Below, piece after piece: positions 44,857 to 55,120 of a stretch of DNA of 64,000 bases. The stretch comes from Nostoc sp. NMS2. Its GTDB lineage: Bacteria > Cyanobacteriota > Cyanobacteriia > Cyanobacteriales > Nostocaceae. The position numbers and the translations under genes were made by a program. The stretch spans positions 1-64,000 of the forward strand of contig NZ_JABXKH010000047.1 of NCBI RefSeq assembly GCF_017115105.1, written 5' to 3'. The notes under the pieces are model-generated. The model saw only the letters and a program-made list of their open reading frames with translations. It searched no databases and was not told the DNA's origin. Position 1 is the first letter of the stretch. Each line of letters begins with the position of its first letter.

Positions 44857-45840
44857 ATGATTCAATTCCGTATTCAGCCAGACAGCGAAATTCCCGCATC
44901 AACCCAGCTGTTTAATCAAATCCGCTTTGCGATCGCTTCTCGGCAATATCCTCCTGCTTACAAATTGCCAAGCACACGGGCACTGGCAATGCAAACGGGA
45001 TTACACCGTAACACCATTAGCAAAGTTTACCGTCAACTAGAGGAAGACGGATTTGTTGAAAGTATGGCTGGTTCGGGCATTTATGTTCGTGCCCAAGGTC
45101 ATGAGGGCGGTAGTAGGCTGCAATCACCAATTCTCAAACAAAATCCTGATGCATATCAAGTTGTCCAGCAAGCACTTGACGATTTGCTCTCTCAAGGATG
45201 TTCGCTCAATCAAGCCAGAGAGCTATTTTTAGCGGAAATTGACTGGCGCTTGCGTTGTAGTGCGCGGGTACTGGTTGCAGTTCCATCCTATGATATGGGT
45301 GCTGGTGAATTGATGGTCTATGAATTAGAGCGATCGCTAAAAATCCCAGTGCAGTTAGTAGCAATGGAAGAATTAACAGCTGTGTTAGATAAAACTACCT
45401 CTGCGACAGTAGTCACAAGTCGGTATTTTATCAGTAACGTGGAAGCGATCGCAGCCCCGAAAGCTGCACGGGTAATTCCTCTGGATATCTACGACTACAG
45501 CAAAGAACTCAGCCTCTTAAAAACCCTACCAAAAGAAAACTGTGTAGGCATAGTTAGCCTCAGTTCTGGTATTGCACGGGCAGCAGAAGTCATCCTCCAC
45601 GGTCTGCGAGGGGATGAACTACTGGTAATGACTTCGCAACCAAAAGATGCCTATAAACTTCAGGCAATGGTTAAACGGGCAGAGGTAATAATCAGCGATC
45701 AAGCCAGTTTTGCGGCAGTGCAAGCAGCCGTGCAAGCATCTGATGAAGATATTATTCGTCCACCAAAGCTGATTAAGGTTGAAAATTATATCGGCACTAA
45801 CTCGATTAACTTACTAAAACGAGAACTGGGTTTGAGTTAA
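44857..45840 (+). CDS. GntR-family transcriptional regulator
   Basis: The ATG at 44857 lies 7 bases after AGGAGG and is preferred over in-frame TTG/GTG codons just upstream. The 327-residue protein has an N-terminal GntR winged helix (~10-75: QIRFAIASRQYPPAYKLPST, then LHRNTISKVYRQLEEDGFVE). Its C-terminal ligand domain is not the usual aminotransferase. It resembles the cyanobacterial Sll1961-type GntR regulators linked to light acclimation, but target genes are not evident. A Uma2 gene follows 80 bases downstream. Confidence 0.85.
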   Translation: MIQFRIQPDSEIPASTQLFNQIRFAIASRQYPPAYKLPSTRALAMQTGLHRNTISKVYRQLEEDGFVESMAGSGIYVRAQGHEGGSRLQSPILKQNPDAYQVVQQALDDLLSQGCSLNQARELFLAEIDWRLRCSARVLVAVPSYDMGAGELMVYELERSLKIPVQLVAMEELTAVLDKTTSATVVTSRYFISNVEAIAAPKAARVIPLDIYDYSKELSLLKTLPKENCVGIVSLSSGIARAAEVILHGLRGDELLVMTSQPKDAYKLQAMVKRAEVIISDQASFAAVQAAVQASDEDIIRPPKLIKVENYIGTNSINLLKRELGLS

Positions 45841-45921
45841 TTCAAAGATAATTAAGAGAGGGGTAAAAACATCTATATTGATTCACCTACTGATCAATCA
45901 AAGCAACTGTTGAGAGGCGAT

Positions 45922-46509
45922 ATGAGTATTCCACTTCTAGACCATCCCATACAAGAGAAACTTGTAACCGTAGCTAATGTTTCCTGGGAGGAATTCAAAG
46001 GTATAGAGGCACAGTTAAAGGACAACCGCAATGTCCGACTCTCTTATTTGTCAGGAATATTAGAAATTATGTCGCCCATTGGTGAAAAACATGAGTACGT
46101 GAAAAGAACTCTCAGCTACTTGCTAGAAGCTTACATGAGAGAGTTGGGCATCCGGTTTTACGGTCTTGGTGGCTTCACTCTTGAAGAACCTGGCTATGCT
46201 TCTGGCACACCCGACGAGTCTTACTGTATTGGCAGCAACAAAGAAACGCCAGACATTGTTATTGAAATCATTGTTACTAGTGGCACTATTAACCGTAAGG
46301 AGTTATTCAAACCGAAGAAAGTGCCTGAAGTTTGGTTCTGGAAATCTGACCAGATAAAAATATTCCGTTTAAATGCGGGTGGCGAATATGAGGAAGTACA
46401 CCGTAGTGGTTTCTTCCCGAATTTAGACCCGGCTTTGTTGCTGCAATATATCGGACATCCTGACCAGTACGACGCTGTTGCCGAATTTGTGCAAGCTATC
46501 CGAAAATAA
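45922..46509 (+). CDS. Uma2-family (DUF820) putative endonuclease
   Basis: The 195-residue protein starts at the ATG at 45922 behind a 'gaggcg' site. It shows the family pattern: RLSYLSGILEIMSPIGEKHE, ETPDIVIEIIVTSG (acidic strand), and VPEVWFWKSDQIKIF. The motif differs from the other two Uma2 genes here and belongs to a different subfamily. It may be co-transcribed with the GntR gene. Confidence 0.85.
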   Translation: MSIPLLDHPIQEKLVTVANVSWEEFKGIEAQLKDNRNVRLSYLSGILEIMSPIGEKHEYVKRTLSYLLEAYMRELGIRFYGLGGFTLEEPGYASGTPDESYCIGSNKETPDIVIEIIVTSGTINRKELFKPKKVPEVWFWKSDQIKIFRLNAGGEYEEVHRSGFFPNLDPALLLQYIGHPDQYDAVAEFVQAIRK

Positions 46510-46820
46510 CTTCTTGCAACTAACTTTGATGCGAGAACAGATTTGTTAGCAAAGTTTGTAAGTCAAATATCCCAAAACTGGCGTAAAAATCCTCTCTATT
46601 TCCCTCTCTCTGCGTCTCTGTGGTTTAGTTAATTTAACGTGAGTTCGACGGGCTATTTAGTAATTACCTAATTGGCGTAAATATTGAAACCTCTCCCTGA
46701 TTTTACTACGCAAAACCGTCCCTCTCCGATTCGGAGAGGGACAGACTTGAACTTTAGTTCAAGGCAGGGAGAGGTTCGTCGAACTCACGTTAATTTATTT
46801 CTTGGAAATCCCACAATTTA
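46510..46820. other. Intergenic region holding a MITE-like element
   Basis: Most of this spacer is the element at 46634-46793. The remainder has no recognised feature. Confidence 0.5.
46634..46793. mobile_element. MITE-like element with perfect 17-bp terminal inverted repeats
   Basis: TTAACGTGAGTTCGACG at 46634-46650 and its exact complement at 46777-46793 bound a 160-base, non-coding element. The interior has nested palindromes: CCTCTCCCTG/CAGGGAGAGG, and TCCCTCTCCG.ATTC.GGAGAGGGA. A related interior occurs inverted at 57626-57716 without these ends. Confidence 0.75.
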
Positions 46821-47738
46821 TTACACCTGGGCTTCTGGTATGGAAACTTGTAAAAACTCTTGCACCAGTTGCATATAAGTTGGAGCATCTTCCAACATTG
46901 GGAAATGTGCTGTGTTAGGAATCATCACAAATTCCACTTTGTCATTCAGTGCAGCTGCTTTACGCCCCATTTCGGCTGGAATAATTTTGTCATACTCCCC
47001 CGCAACAAGCAGAGTCGGCACTGTCAGCTTGGCAAACTCAAGCGGCATCACTTCAGATTGAGCCTTACTAACGGAAGTAAAAATTGTCCCTAAAGCTGCA
47101 TCGTAATCCGCTTCGAGAAAATCTTGTAAAAAAGCTTGACGCTCAGAATGTGGTATTGAACTATATAAAAATCTCGCCATAAACATCCGGTCAACAAATG
47201 GAATTTTGCTTAACCACTTGGGACGGAACTTAACTACATAGCCACCGAATTTATGAAAAGCACTAAAAGATTTTTCGTCGTACTCAAAAATGCCGCTACA
47301 GGTGAGAATTCCTCGTTCCACTCGTTGGGGGTAGCGGTTAAAAAATAAAGCAGCAACAGAAGCGCCCATTGAATGAGCATTGATATAGACGCGCTGAAGA
47401 TGCAACCCATCTAATAAAGCTGCCAAATCATCAGCGTATTCTTCTAATTCATAAGTCAACTCTCTGATTGCCTCTGATTCTTCTTGCAAAGACTCAGATT
47501 CGATAACAGCTTCACTTGCTTGGGCTATGGTTGGCTTTCCAGAAGAACGGCCAAATCCTCGCAAATCGTAGAGTAAACAATCAAATTGCTCTGATAAAGC
47601 ATTAGCGGTATTTTGCCAATACCTAGCCGAACCAGCCCAACCATGCATAAAAACCATCACTGGTTTTACCAAAGAACCAGATGGTTTTTTCACCCATTCG
47701 TAGTAATGGTCAACGCCACGAACTTTAATATAAGGCAT
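46821..47738 (-). CDS. Alpha/beta hydrolase
   Basis: The 305-residue protein shows the HGWAGSARYW oxyanion region near 32, the nucleophile elbow AHSMGASVAALFF near 120, an Asp in VAGEYDKIIP near 257, and the catalytic His in PNTAHFPMLED near 280. All triad positions are present. It is soluble and the substrate is unknown. A repeat-filled spacer separates it from clpX upstream on the same strand. Confidence 0.88.
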   Translation of the reverse strand: MPYIKVRGVDHYYEWVKKPSGSLVKPVMVFMHGWAGSARYWQNTANALSEQFDCLLYDLRGFGRSSGKPTIAQASEAVIESESLQEESEAIRELTYELEEYADDLAALLDGLHLQRVYINAHSMGASVAALFFNRYPQRVERGILTCSGIFEYDEKSFSAFHKFGGYVVKFRPKWLSKIPFVDRMFMARFLYSSIPHSERQAFLQDFLEADYDAALGTIFTSVSKAQSEVMPLEFAKLTVPTLLVAGEYDKIIPAEMGRKAAALNDKVEFVMIPNTAHFPMLEDAPTYMQLVQEFLQVSIPEAQV

Positions 47739-47739
47739 T

Positions 47740-47888
47740 TATCATTTGTCCTTTGTCAGTTGCCCTTGGTATATGGTTATTAGTCTTTAGTTTTTGACAA
47801 ATAACCAATTACCAATGACTAATACTTCGACTTACCTCGGCTTCGCTCGGCACAAGTCGCTCAGTACAAGTGACCAATGACTAATGAC
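47740..47888. repeat. Repeat block between clpX and the hydrolase
   Basis: It includes 'catttgtcctttgtcag', a 'caataccaatgacta' type, and a copy of the CTTCGACTTACCTCGG dispersed repeat at 47822-47875. Confidence 0.75.
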
Positions 47889-47890
47889 TA

Positions 47891-49231
47891 TTAAGCTGAT
47901 TCTGGTTTCGGTAATGAAGATGGATGGATTATCAGTTCGGCAGTCGATCGCTTCTCGACCATCTCCCGTGTTACTGTACAACGTGTCACATCCTTACGGG
48001 ATGGCAACTCGTACATTACATCCAGCATAAGTTCTTCGACAATGCCCCGCAGTGCTCTTGCACCAGTTTTACGGCGGTAGGCTTCTTGAGCGATCGCTCG
48101 TAAAGCATCTGCTTTAAAATCTAATTGGACATTATCCATATTCAGCAGTTTTTGGTACTGCTTCACTAAGGCGCTGCGTGGCTGGGTAAGAATCGCCATT
48201 AGCGCTTCTTCATCTAGCGGATCTACTACTGCTACCATTGGCACGCGCCCAATAAATTCAGGAATCATGCCAAATTTTACTAGATCGTCCGGCGCTAGAT
48301 GGCGGAGAGTATCTGCTGCCCGTTTTTCCTTCGTTTGGCCTTCTCCAGGTTGCACAAAGCCTATTGCTTTTTTGCCAACTCTCTGATCCACAACCTTTTC
48401 TAAGCCTACGAAAGCACCACCACAGACGAACAAAATATTACTTGTATCAATCTGGATACAGTCTTGATAAGGATGCTTGCGCCCTCCTTGGGGTGGTACA
48501 TTGGCGATCGTTCCCTCTAACATTTTCAGCAAGGCTTGCTGCACGCCTTCGCCAGAAACATCGCGGGTAATTGACGGGTTCTCACTCTTGCGAGCAATTT
48601 TGTCAATTTCATCAATGTAAATAATTCCTCGTTGCGCTTCCTCTATATCCAAATCTGCCACTTGCAACAGTCGCAGCAAGATATTTTCCACATCTTCTCC
48701 CACATACCCCGCTTCCGTCAGCGTCGTAGCATCAGCGACGGCAAAAGGTACATCCAGAATTTTCGCTAGGGTTTGCGCTAAGAGAGTTTTGCCGCAACCA
48801 GTTGGGCCAATTAACAAAATGTTGGACTTTTGCAGTTCTACAGCATCATCAGCCCCACCTTTGCCACTGGCTTTAGACTGAATGACTGCCAACCGCTTGT
48901 AATGATTGTAAACAGCTACTGACAGGACTTTCTTCGCTTCGTCTTGACCAATAACGTGTTCGTCTAGATACTTTTTAATCTCTCTTGGCTTGGGTATTTG
49001 ATTAAACGAAATACTAGAAGATTGGGTACGCCGTTTTTGAGGTGGTTCTGCTCTTGGTGCTGGTTGTGCTGCCGCACCATTGGTATCGAGTAACTCCTCG
49101 TCTAGTATTTCATTACACAAGTCAACGCATTCATCGCAGATGTAGACTCCCGGCCCTGCGATTAATTTACGCACCTGCTCTTGAGACTTGCCGCAAAACG
49201 AACATTTTAAATGGGAGTCGTACTTAGACAT
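47891..49231 (-). CDS. clpX: ATP-dependent Clp protease ATP-binding subunit ClpX
   Basis: This AAA+ unfoldase feeds ClpP. Its 446 residues include the N-terminal zinc-binding domain ([10 protein letters not shown], then CDECVDLC) and Walker [13 protein letters not shown] near 145. Walker B is [10 protein letters not shown], sensor/arginine regions are intact, and the IGF-type ClpP loop reads AIGFVQ. clpP lies 9 bases upstream on the same strand and tig further upstream, the standard order tig-clpP-clpX. Confidence 0.97.
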   Translation of the reverse strand: MSKYDSHLKCSFCGKSQEQVRKLIAGPGVYICDECVDLCNEILDEELLDTNGAAAQPAPRAEPPQKRRTQSSSISFNQIPKPREIKKYLDEHVIGQDEAKKVLSVAVYNHYKRLAVIQSKASGKGGADDAVELQKSNILLIGPTGCGKTLLAQTLAKILDVPFAVADATTLTEAGYVGEDVENILLRLLQVADLDIEEAQRGIIYIDEIDKIARKSENPSITRDVSGEGVQQALLKMLEGTIANVPPQGGRKHPYQDCIQIDTSNILFVCGGAFVGLEKVVDQRVGKKAIGFVQPGEGQTKEKRAADTLRHLAPDDLVKFGMIPEFIGRVPMVAVVDPLDEEALMAILTQPRSALVKQYQKLLNMDNVQLDFKADALRAIAQEAYRRKTGARALRGIVEELMLDVMYELPSRKDVTRCTVTREMVEKRSTAELIIHPSSLPKPESA

Positions 49232-49240
49232 ACCAGCCTC

Positions 49241-49939
49241 TTATTTCAGAATGGTGACGTTTTCCCCTGCTGTGGGAAGATTTTGCCTGGAAATGACCTG
49301 ATCAATCAAACCGTAGTTTTTGGCCTCTTCTGCCGACATGAAAAAGTCGCGCTCAGTATCTGCTTCAATTCTTTCTAAGGGTTGACCAGTATGATGAGCC
49401 ATTAACTGATTCAACTTAGCCTTAACATAAAGAATTTCTCTGGCTTGAATTTCAATGTCAATAGCTTGACCTTGAGCGCCACCAAGTGGTTGGTGAATCA
49501 TAATCCGGGAGTCGGGCAGAGACATTCGCTTACCGGCAGCCCCTGCTGTCAACAAAAATGCCCCCATGCTCGCGGCTAATCCAAAACAGATGGTAACAAC
49601 ATCAGGGCGAATTTGCTGTATTGTATCATAGATTGCCATCCCTGCGTAGACCGAGCCGCCAGGAGAATTAACATACATTTGAATGTCTTTCTCTGAGTCT
49701 TCGGAATCTAGGAATAACAACTGAGCCACAATTGAGTTGGCTACGGCATCGTCTATTGGCGTTCCCAAAAAGATAATCCGCTCTCGCAGCAGGCGGGAGT
49801 AGATGTCGAAAGCCCTTTCTCCCATGCCAGACTGTTCTACCACCATCGGCACGATGTTGCTAGGGCTGTTCAACTGGGAGTTAATGTTTATTCGACTTTG
49901 GTTGCTGATGGGTTGGTTTCCCGACTGCGATACAAGCAT
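49241..49939 (-). CDS. clpP: ATP-dependent Clp protease proteolytic subunit
   Basis: This serine peptidase subunit has 232 residues. The triad Ser is in [13 protein letters not shown], the His in [13 protein letters not shown], and the Asp in the downstream ETDRDFF-like [11 protein letters not shown] region. The N-terminal ~30 residues (Asn/Ser-rich) precede the usual [15 protein letters not shown] start; an internal ATG at MVVEQSG could be the true start. It overlaps neither neighbour but is 9 bases from clpX, so they are likely one operon. Confidence 0.96.
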   Translation of the reverse strand: MLVSQSGNQPISNQSRININSQLNSPSNIVPMVVEQSGMGERAFDIYSRLLRERIIFLGTPIDDAVANSIVAQLLFLDSEDSEKDIQMYVNSPGGSVYAGMAIYDTIQQIRPDVVTICFGLAASMGAFLLTAGAAGKRMSLPDSRIMIHQPLGGAQGQAIDIEIQAREILYVKAKLNQLMAHHTGQPLERIEADTERDFFMSAEEAKNYGLIDQVISRQNLPTAGENVTILK

Positions 49940-50335
49940 ACAAGCTTTCTGTGACGATAATTTAGGACAAATGTTTCAGCAGCAAATGCTGCCTTTTCGA
50001 CGAATGGAATTTTTATAGCTACGTGTTAACCATTATGCCTCATATAACTTGCTCTCGTGTAACACAGTATCAAGCTCAGTCCATAACATGTGTCACAATT
50101 TGCCAAAAATTCATTAACTCTTTAAATTATTTTGACTTTATTCCTGTGGGCATTGGGCACTTGTACTGAGCGACTTGTGCCGAGCGAAGCCGAGGTAAGT
50201 CGAAGTATTGGGCATTGGTTATTTTTCCCTCTGCTCCTTGCTCCCCCTGTCCCTGCTTCCTTATCTCCCTTACCTTACCCATTTCACCAGTACTTTAACT
50301 CAGGACTGGTGAACTTATGGCTTTGGGATTTTTTA
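49940..50335. other. Spacer between tig and clpP with dispersed repeat
   Basis: An inverted copy of the CTTCGACTTAC repeat lies at 50149-50218 and C/T-rich filler follows. The clpP promoter should be in the AT-rich half next to 49940. No gene is seen. Confidence 0.5.
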
Positions 50336-51775
50336 TTATCCTTCTGTGACTTCTGTGGAAGGTTCGCTGTTTTCTTCCTCTGTCTGAGATACATCAGCAT
50401 CAGCATCTGATTCTGCGGCTTCCGTTTCCTCGGTGGGACTCAAGGAGCCTTCGGGTACAAGTTCAACTGAGGAATGTTCTAAGAGCCAATCAATGGTTTT
50501 TTCGGTTAATAGTTCGTTTTCCACAATTGAGCGCAATCTATCTTCATCAACATCCTGCTCCTCTGGGTACTGTTCCAAAAGTTCTGTGACTCTGGCTGCG
50601 GTTTCTTCTGGTGTTACCTCTATAGATTCGCGTTTACCGACTTCCCGCAAGGACAAGGAACGTTTGATGCGTTCGATGGCCTCAGTACGCGATCGCTCCC
50701 GCAATTGAGGAATAATATCTTGAGTAAACAACTTCCTTACATCTAATCCCTGCTGAGACAGCCGCATTGCTGTTTGCGTTAGCATTGCATCCACTTCTTG
50801 CTCAACCAAGGTTAGTGGTAAGTCAACTTCTACGTGCTTGAGCAGTTCCGTTAACAAGGCTTCCTGCTTATTTGTTTTTGTTTTGTCATCCGCCTCTTTT
50901 TGATATCGCTCTACCAAAGAAGCGCGTAACTCTTCTAAAGTTTCAAAATCGCTGATTTCCTGGGCGAAATCGTCATTTATTTCTGGTAGTTCCTTTTCCT
51001 TCAGTTCTTTGAGCGTCACTGTGAAAGTTGCCGCTTTTCCAGCTAAATCTTCATTAGCATAAGGATCTGGGAACTGCGCCGCAATTTCTCTAGTTTCTTC
51101 AGGATTCATCCCGACTATTCCCGAAATAAAGCCTGGAATAAACTTATCTTCCTGCAACTCAACTTGAAAATCAGTTGCTTCGGCTCCAGGAATAGGTTCT
51201 AGTTCAGCTGTTTCGTCTTCGCCTTCGCCTTTGGCGAATGAGCCTTTAAAATCAACTACGGCAATATCACCGATTTGGGCTGAACGTCCTTCCACAGGAA
51301 TCAATGTCCCTAATTCTTGACGTTCCTTGTCGAGGGTACTATCCACTCGCTCTGGATCGTACTTGACTTCTTCAGCTTGGAAAACCAAATCAGTGTACTG
51401 CACTAGATTTACTTCTGGTTCTACATCGACAGCGGCCGAAATCGTCAGAGGTTTTCCAGGTTCATAATTATTAATCAAATCCTCAAAGGAGGAGCGCAAT
51501 TGCGGCTGACCGATTGCCGGGATAGCTTCTTGTTTAACTGCTTGCTCAATGCCGTCTTGAATTAGTTCTTCCAGTGCTGCTGCCTTGATACGAGTTGTAC
51601 CCAGCCTTTGTAGTAATATCGGCCGAGGTACCTTGCCTTTACGAAACCCAGGAATATTGGCAGTACTCGCTAAGTTTTTAATGACCTGTTCGTAAGTTTG
51701 CTTGGTAATTTCCGGCGTAATCTCTATTTCCAGGCCAATTTGGCTGGCGGGAAGTTTTTCCTGGGTAACTTTCAT
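50336..51775 (-). CDS. tig: Trigger factor (peptidyl-prolyl isomerase/chaperone)
   Basis: This ribosome-associated chaperone has 479 residues. The ribosome-binding domain shows the signature PGFRKGKVPRPILL near 43-57. The FKBP-like PPIase domain is at ~165-240 (GDIAVVDFKGSFAKGEGEDE). A helical C-terminal domain and an acidic tail (TEETEAAESDADADV) follow. Upstream of clpP-clpX, it completes the tig-clpP-clpX group. Confidence 0.96.
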   Translation of the reverse strand: MKVTQEKLPASQIGLEIEITPEITKQTYEQVIKNLASTANIPGFRKGKVPRPILLQRLGTTRIKAAALEELIQDGIEQAVKQEAIPAIGQPQLRSSFEDLINNYEPGKPLTISAAVDVEPEVNLVQYTDLVFQAEEVKYDPERVDSTLDKERQELGTLIPVEGRSAQIGDIAVVDFKGSFAKGEGEDETAELEPIPGAEATDFQVELQEDKFIPGFISGIVGMNPEETREIAAQFPDPYANEDLAGKAATFTVTLKELKEKELPEINDDFAQEISDFETLEELRASLVERYQKEADDKTKTNKQEALLTELLKHVEVDLPLTLVEQEVDAMLTQTAMRLSQQGLDVRKLFTQDIIPQLRERSRTEAIERIKRSLSLREVGKRESIEVTPEETAARVTELLEQYPEEQDVDEDRLRSIVENELLTEKTIDWLLEHSSVELVPEGSLSPTEETEAAESDADADVSQTEEENSEPSTEVTEG

Positions 51776-52148
51776 GCTTCGTCTCTAGTTTTCTGGTATT
51801 TTAATCTCCGAGTACACACAAGACGCAATAATTTTTCATGTTTATGGCTTGATGTCTCTTAGGGAGGAGGGGTGGTTGTCACAAGGCTTCATGACATCCA
51901 AAGATGGATGGTGTGTCTTGGCACAGAGATCCAGTTTACTGCTAATGACCAAGGACTTGACAATTTACCGTCATAACAATTATTGACACTCCCAGGGCTA
52001 AGAACATCTGGGGTTTTTTGCCTAATATTTGTAATAAGTGCTGAATCATTGCGGATTGGGAAGATTTTTACCCCTCTTCCCCAGTCCGTAATTTTCAGTT
52101 AGTCTGAATTTAGCACTGGAAAGTCAAGAATTAATTATTCGGTGGGCT
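51776..52148. other. Region upstream of tig with a plus-strand terminator-like hairpin
   Basis: No gene is supported. A hairpin followed by six T at 51990-52019 is oriented plus, although there is no plus-strand gene upstream. It could end a short untranslated transcript. Confidence 0.35.
51990..52019 (+). terminator. Terminator-like hairpin with T-run
   Basis: TCCCAG/CTGGGG with a 12-base loop, then TTTTTT. The stem is short (5-6 bp), but the T-run is strong. Confidence 0.45.
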
Positions 52149-52272
52149 AAGGAACTTCCAAATAAAAAATACTTAACTACTTCTTGTGGGGTGGGCAACA
52201 TGAGCGCCTTTGTATGTGGGCGCTCATGTTGCCCACCCCACAAGATTGGGTAATTTATTTGTTGGAAGTCCC
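52149..52272. mobile_element. MITE-like element with a perfect 26-bp hairpin
   Basis: The core stem is 52183-52208 against 52219-52244 (starting CTTGTGGGGTGGGCAACATG), perfectly complementary with a 10-base loop. The outer ends are imperfect inverted repeats (TAAGGAACTTCC and GGAAGTCCCTAA). The ~124-base element has no coding capacity. Confidence 0.7.
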
Positions 52273-52784
52273 TAATACAGCGATACCCTGATTTTCAGCC
52301 AGTAGTTAGTACTTCAAAGTTATACCATTGAGTCTAGCTAATATTGTGGTATATGAGTAAATGTGCTGCCTAGCCGCATAGCTTAATTTTAGAGGTCGCC
52401 AATTTTATACCATCTTCATCATAGTACATTCATTATCCTGGCAACTCACTTTACAGCCAAGACGTTTATTCACCTTACAGGTCAAGCGTCTAAGTGCAGA
52501 TATATCTATTTTTCTGCTAGATGGCGGTTTGTTGTATAATTACTATAATATAGTCTAGATAAATAGAAAAAGTTGGATGGCGGTTGTTGTAAAGTGAAAC
52601 ATCACTTAACTTAATTAAATAACCAAGAAAATAAATTTATTCAATCTATTAAAGATAGACTAAATTAGAGAAAATCTAAATCTATTCAAAATTTATTTTA
52701 AGACTGCGATCGCTATTTATATATAAACAAATTGTCAATTGTTCCAAAAAATTGCAGATAAGTCTCTTAAAGGAGGAAGCAAGT
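52273..52784. other. AT-rich region upstream of asd
   Basis: A short motif 'gatggcggtttgttgt' occurs twice (near 52522 and 52576), once shortened. AT-rich sequence then leads to the asd ribosome site. No gene, riboswitch or tRNA is recognised. Confidence 0.4.
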
Positions 52785-53822
52785 TTGTCGAAATCCTATC
52801 ATTTAGCTATTTTGGGTGCTACTGGTGCAGTTGGCACAGAGTTGCTGGAATTATTAGAAAGCCGTAATTTTCCGATTGCTGACTTGAAGTTATTGGCATC
52901 AGAGCGGAGTGTCGGGCGATCGCTGCGGTTTAAAGGGGAAAATATCCCAGTAGAGCAAGTTCGCGATCGCGCCTTTGAAAATGTCGATATAGTACTAGCT
53001 AGTGCGGGTGGTTCTACATCTAAGACTTGGGCAGCAGTTGCCGTGGCAAAGGGTGCAGTGGTAATTGACAACTCCAGTGCCTTTCGGATGAACCCGGAAG
53101 TTCCCTTAATAGTGCCAGAAGTTAACCCACAAGCCGCAGCTAATCACCAAGGTATTATTGCTAACCCCAACTGCACAACGATTTTAATGGCTGTGGCAGT
53201 ATGGCCATTGCATAAAGTGAAACCAGTGCAACGCATCGTGGCTTCAACCTACCAATCTGCTAGTGGCGCTGGTGCTCGAGCAATGGCAGAAGTCAAAACC
53301 CAAACAAGCGCTATACTACAAGGACAGCCGCCAGTTGCTGAGGTATTGCCTTACCCACTGGCATTTAATTTATTTCCCCACAACTCACCATTAAATGATT
53401 TGGGTTATTGTGAGGAAGAGATGAAAATGGTCAACGAAACCCGAAAAATATTTGGTACGCAGCAAATCAGAATCACTGCGACCTGTATACGGGTTCCGGT
53501 ACTCCGCGCCCATTCAGAAGCCATTAATTTAGAATTTGAGACTCCCTTTAGTGCCGAGGAAGCCAGAGAAATTTTAAATTCCTCCCCTGGAGTGAAATTG
53601 GTTGAAGATTGGGAAACTAACCATTTTCCGATGCCAATTGAAGCAACTGGTAGAGATGAAGTTTTAGTGGGAAGAATCCGTCAGGATATTTCTCATCCTT
53701 GTGGGTTGGAATTATGGTTGTGCGGCGACCAAATTCGCAAAGGCGCAGCATTGAATGCAATACAAATCGCCGAGTTACTGGTAGAAAAAAATCTACTCAA
53801 ACCATTAGCTATTAGTCATTAG
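52785..53822 (+). CDS. asd: Aspartate-semialdehyde dehydrogenase
   Basis: This NADPH-dependent enzyme of the Lys/Thr/Met pathway converts aspartyl phosphate to the semialdehyde. The TTG at 52785 is taken as start because AGGAGG lies 8 bases upstream and the family N-terminus follows (SKSYHLAILGATGAVGTELL). It has 345 residues. The catalytic Cys is in NPNCTTILMA, and STYQSASGAGARAM and the C-terminal LWLCGDQIRKGAALNAIQIA are diagnostic. dapA follows in the same direction, giving consecutive steps of lysine/diaminopimelate synthesis. Confidence 0.95.
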   Translation: MSKSYHLAILGATGAVGTELLELLESRNFPIADLKLLASERSVGRSLRFKGENIPVEQVRDRAFENVDIVLASAGGSTSKTWAAVAVAKGAVVIDNSSAFRMNPEVPLIVPEVNPQAAANHQGIIANPNCTTILMAVAVWPLHKVKPVQRIVASTYQSASGAGARAMAEVKTQTSAILQGQPPVAEVLPYPLAFNLFPHNSPLNDLGYCEEEMKMVNETRKIFGTQQIRITATCIRVPVLRAHSEAINLEFETPFSAEEAREILNSSPGVKLVEDWETNHFPMPIEATGRDEVLVGRIRQDISHPCGLELWLCGDQIRKGAALNAIQIAELLVEKNLLKPLAISH

Positions 53823-53875
53823 TCATTGGGAAGTGACAAAGGACAAATGACAAATGACAAATGACAAATGACACT
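53819..53875. repeat. 'aaatgac' tandem array
   Basis: Four or more 'acaaatga' units directly follow the asd stop. Confidence 0.8.
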
Positions 53876-53955
53876 TGAAAGCAATTTGCAGATAGGTTAT
53901 TACAATAGGAAACCACCAAGATACAAAAACATGGGCAATCAGGAGTGAAAACAGG

Positions 53956-54840
53956 GTGGGAGATTTTGGTAATGTTTTAACCGCTATGATTACACCGTTT
54001 AAAGCAGACGGTAGTGTCAATTATGATGTAGCGGCAGAACTGGCGGCGCATCTAGCTAACAACGGAACAGATACATTGGTAATGTGCGGCACAACAGGAG
54101 AATCCCCTACCCTGAGTTGGGATGAGGAATACCAGTTGTTTGTCGAGGTATTGCAGTCCGTGGCAGGAAAAGCCAAGGTAATCGCAGGTTGTGGTTCAAA
54201 TTCCACCAAAGAAGCGATCGCTGCCACCCAAAAAGCGTCTAAGATAGGAGTACATGGTTCCTTACAAGTTGTTCCTTATTACAACAAACCGCCGCAAGCG
54301 GGATTGGAAGCGCACTTTCAGGCAATAGCACAAGCCTGTCCCGACTTACCATTGTTGTTATACAATGTGCCAGGTCGTACCGGACAAAACCTTCAGCCAG
54401 AAACAGTTGCCCGGTTAGCTGAGGTTAGTAATATTGTCGGGATTAAAGAATCCACTGGTAGCATAGATCAGGCAAGCGAAATTCGTCGCTTGACACCAAA
54501 AGAATTCCACATCTATTCTGGTGATGATTACATGACTTTGCCCTTGTTAGCGATCGGGGCAAAGGGTGTGGTAAGTGTGGCTTCTCATCTGGTAGGAAAT
54601 CAACTACAGCAGATGATCCAAGCTTTTAGTGTAGGAAAAATTGAGGTAGCCAGTGAGATTCATCTCAAACTCTTCCCGTTGTTTAAAGCTTTATTTCTCA
54701 CTTCAAATCCCATTCCAGTGAAAAAAGCACTGAAACTTCAAGGTTGGGAGGTTGGTTCAACTCGTCCGCCGCTATGTGAAGCTGACTTAGAAGTAAGTCA
54801 AAAGTTAGAAGCGGTTCTGAAAGAACTTAGTTTAATCTAG
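53956..54840 (+). CDS. dapA: 4-hydroxy-tetrahydrodipicolinate synthase
   Basis: This enzyme condenses aspartate semialdehyde with pyruvate, the first committed lysine/diaminopimelate step. The GTG start ([20 protein letters not shown]) is preceded by AGGAG. It has 294 residues. The Schiff-base Lys is in [11 protein letters not shown] near 165, the Tyr in [12 protein letters not shown] near 137, and GTTGESPTL is the substrate loop. It uses the asd product, so the two genes likely share a transcript. Confidence 0.96.
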   Translation: MGDFGNVLTAMITPFKADGSVNYDVAAELAAHLANNGTDTLVMCGTTGESPTLSWDEEYQLFVEVLQSVAGKAKVIAGCGSNSTKEAIAATQKASKIGVHGSLQVVPYYNKPPQAGLEAHFQAIAQACPDLPLLLYNVPGRTGQNLQPETVARLAEVSNIVGIKESTGSIDQASEIRRLTPKEFHIYSGDDYMTLPLLAIGAKGVVSVASHLVGNQLQQMIQAFSVGKIEVASEIHLKLFPLFKALFLTSNPIPVKKALKLQGWEVGSTRPPLCEADLEVSQKLEAVLKELSLI

Positions 54841-55120
54841 CCACCAGCTAGTTAAGCATTGGTCATCTACTGCTTTCTAAAGATACATATAAACAATGAC
54901 CATAATTGTTCATAAGTTGCAATTTAAAAACCTGTGCTAGGACTGATAGATATACTATAAATCCTTATGTGTACAGTCGCTTTTATTGAATAAAAAATTG
55001 AAAATTTCAATTAAAACTTGATTGCTTTCAGACTGACTTAAGAAACAGATGATGTTGTCTTAAATACAAGGAAAGTTAACTATCAACTTAATTAACTACA
55101 AGTAACAATCTAAGGAGAAA
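54841..55120. other. Spacer between dapA and rnj
   Basis: AT-rich, no recognised gene or repeat. It ends with an AAGGAGA ribosome site for rnj. Confidence 0.4.

Noticed and set aside
52273-52784. Possible riboswitch (lysine type) upstream of asd
   Set aside because: No lysine-box-like conserved core or terminator/antiterminator pair could be read; only AT-rich sequence with a short repeated motif.
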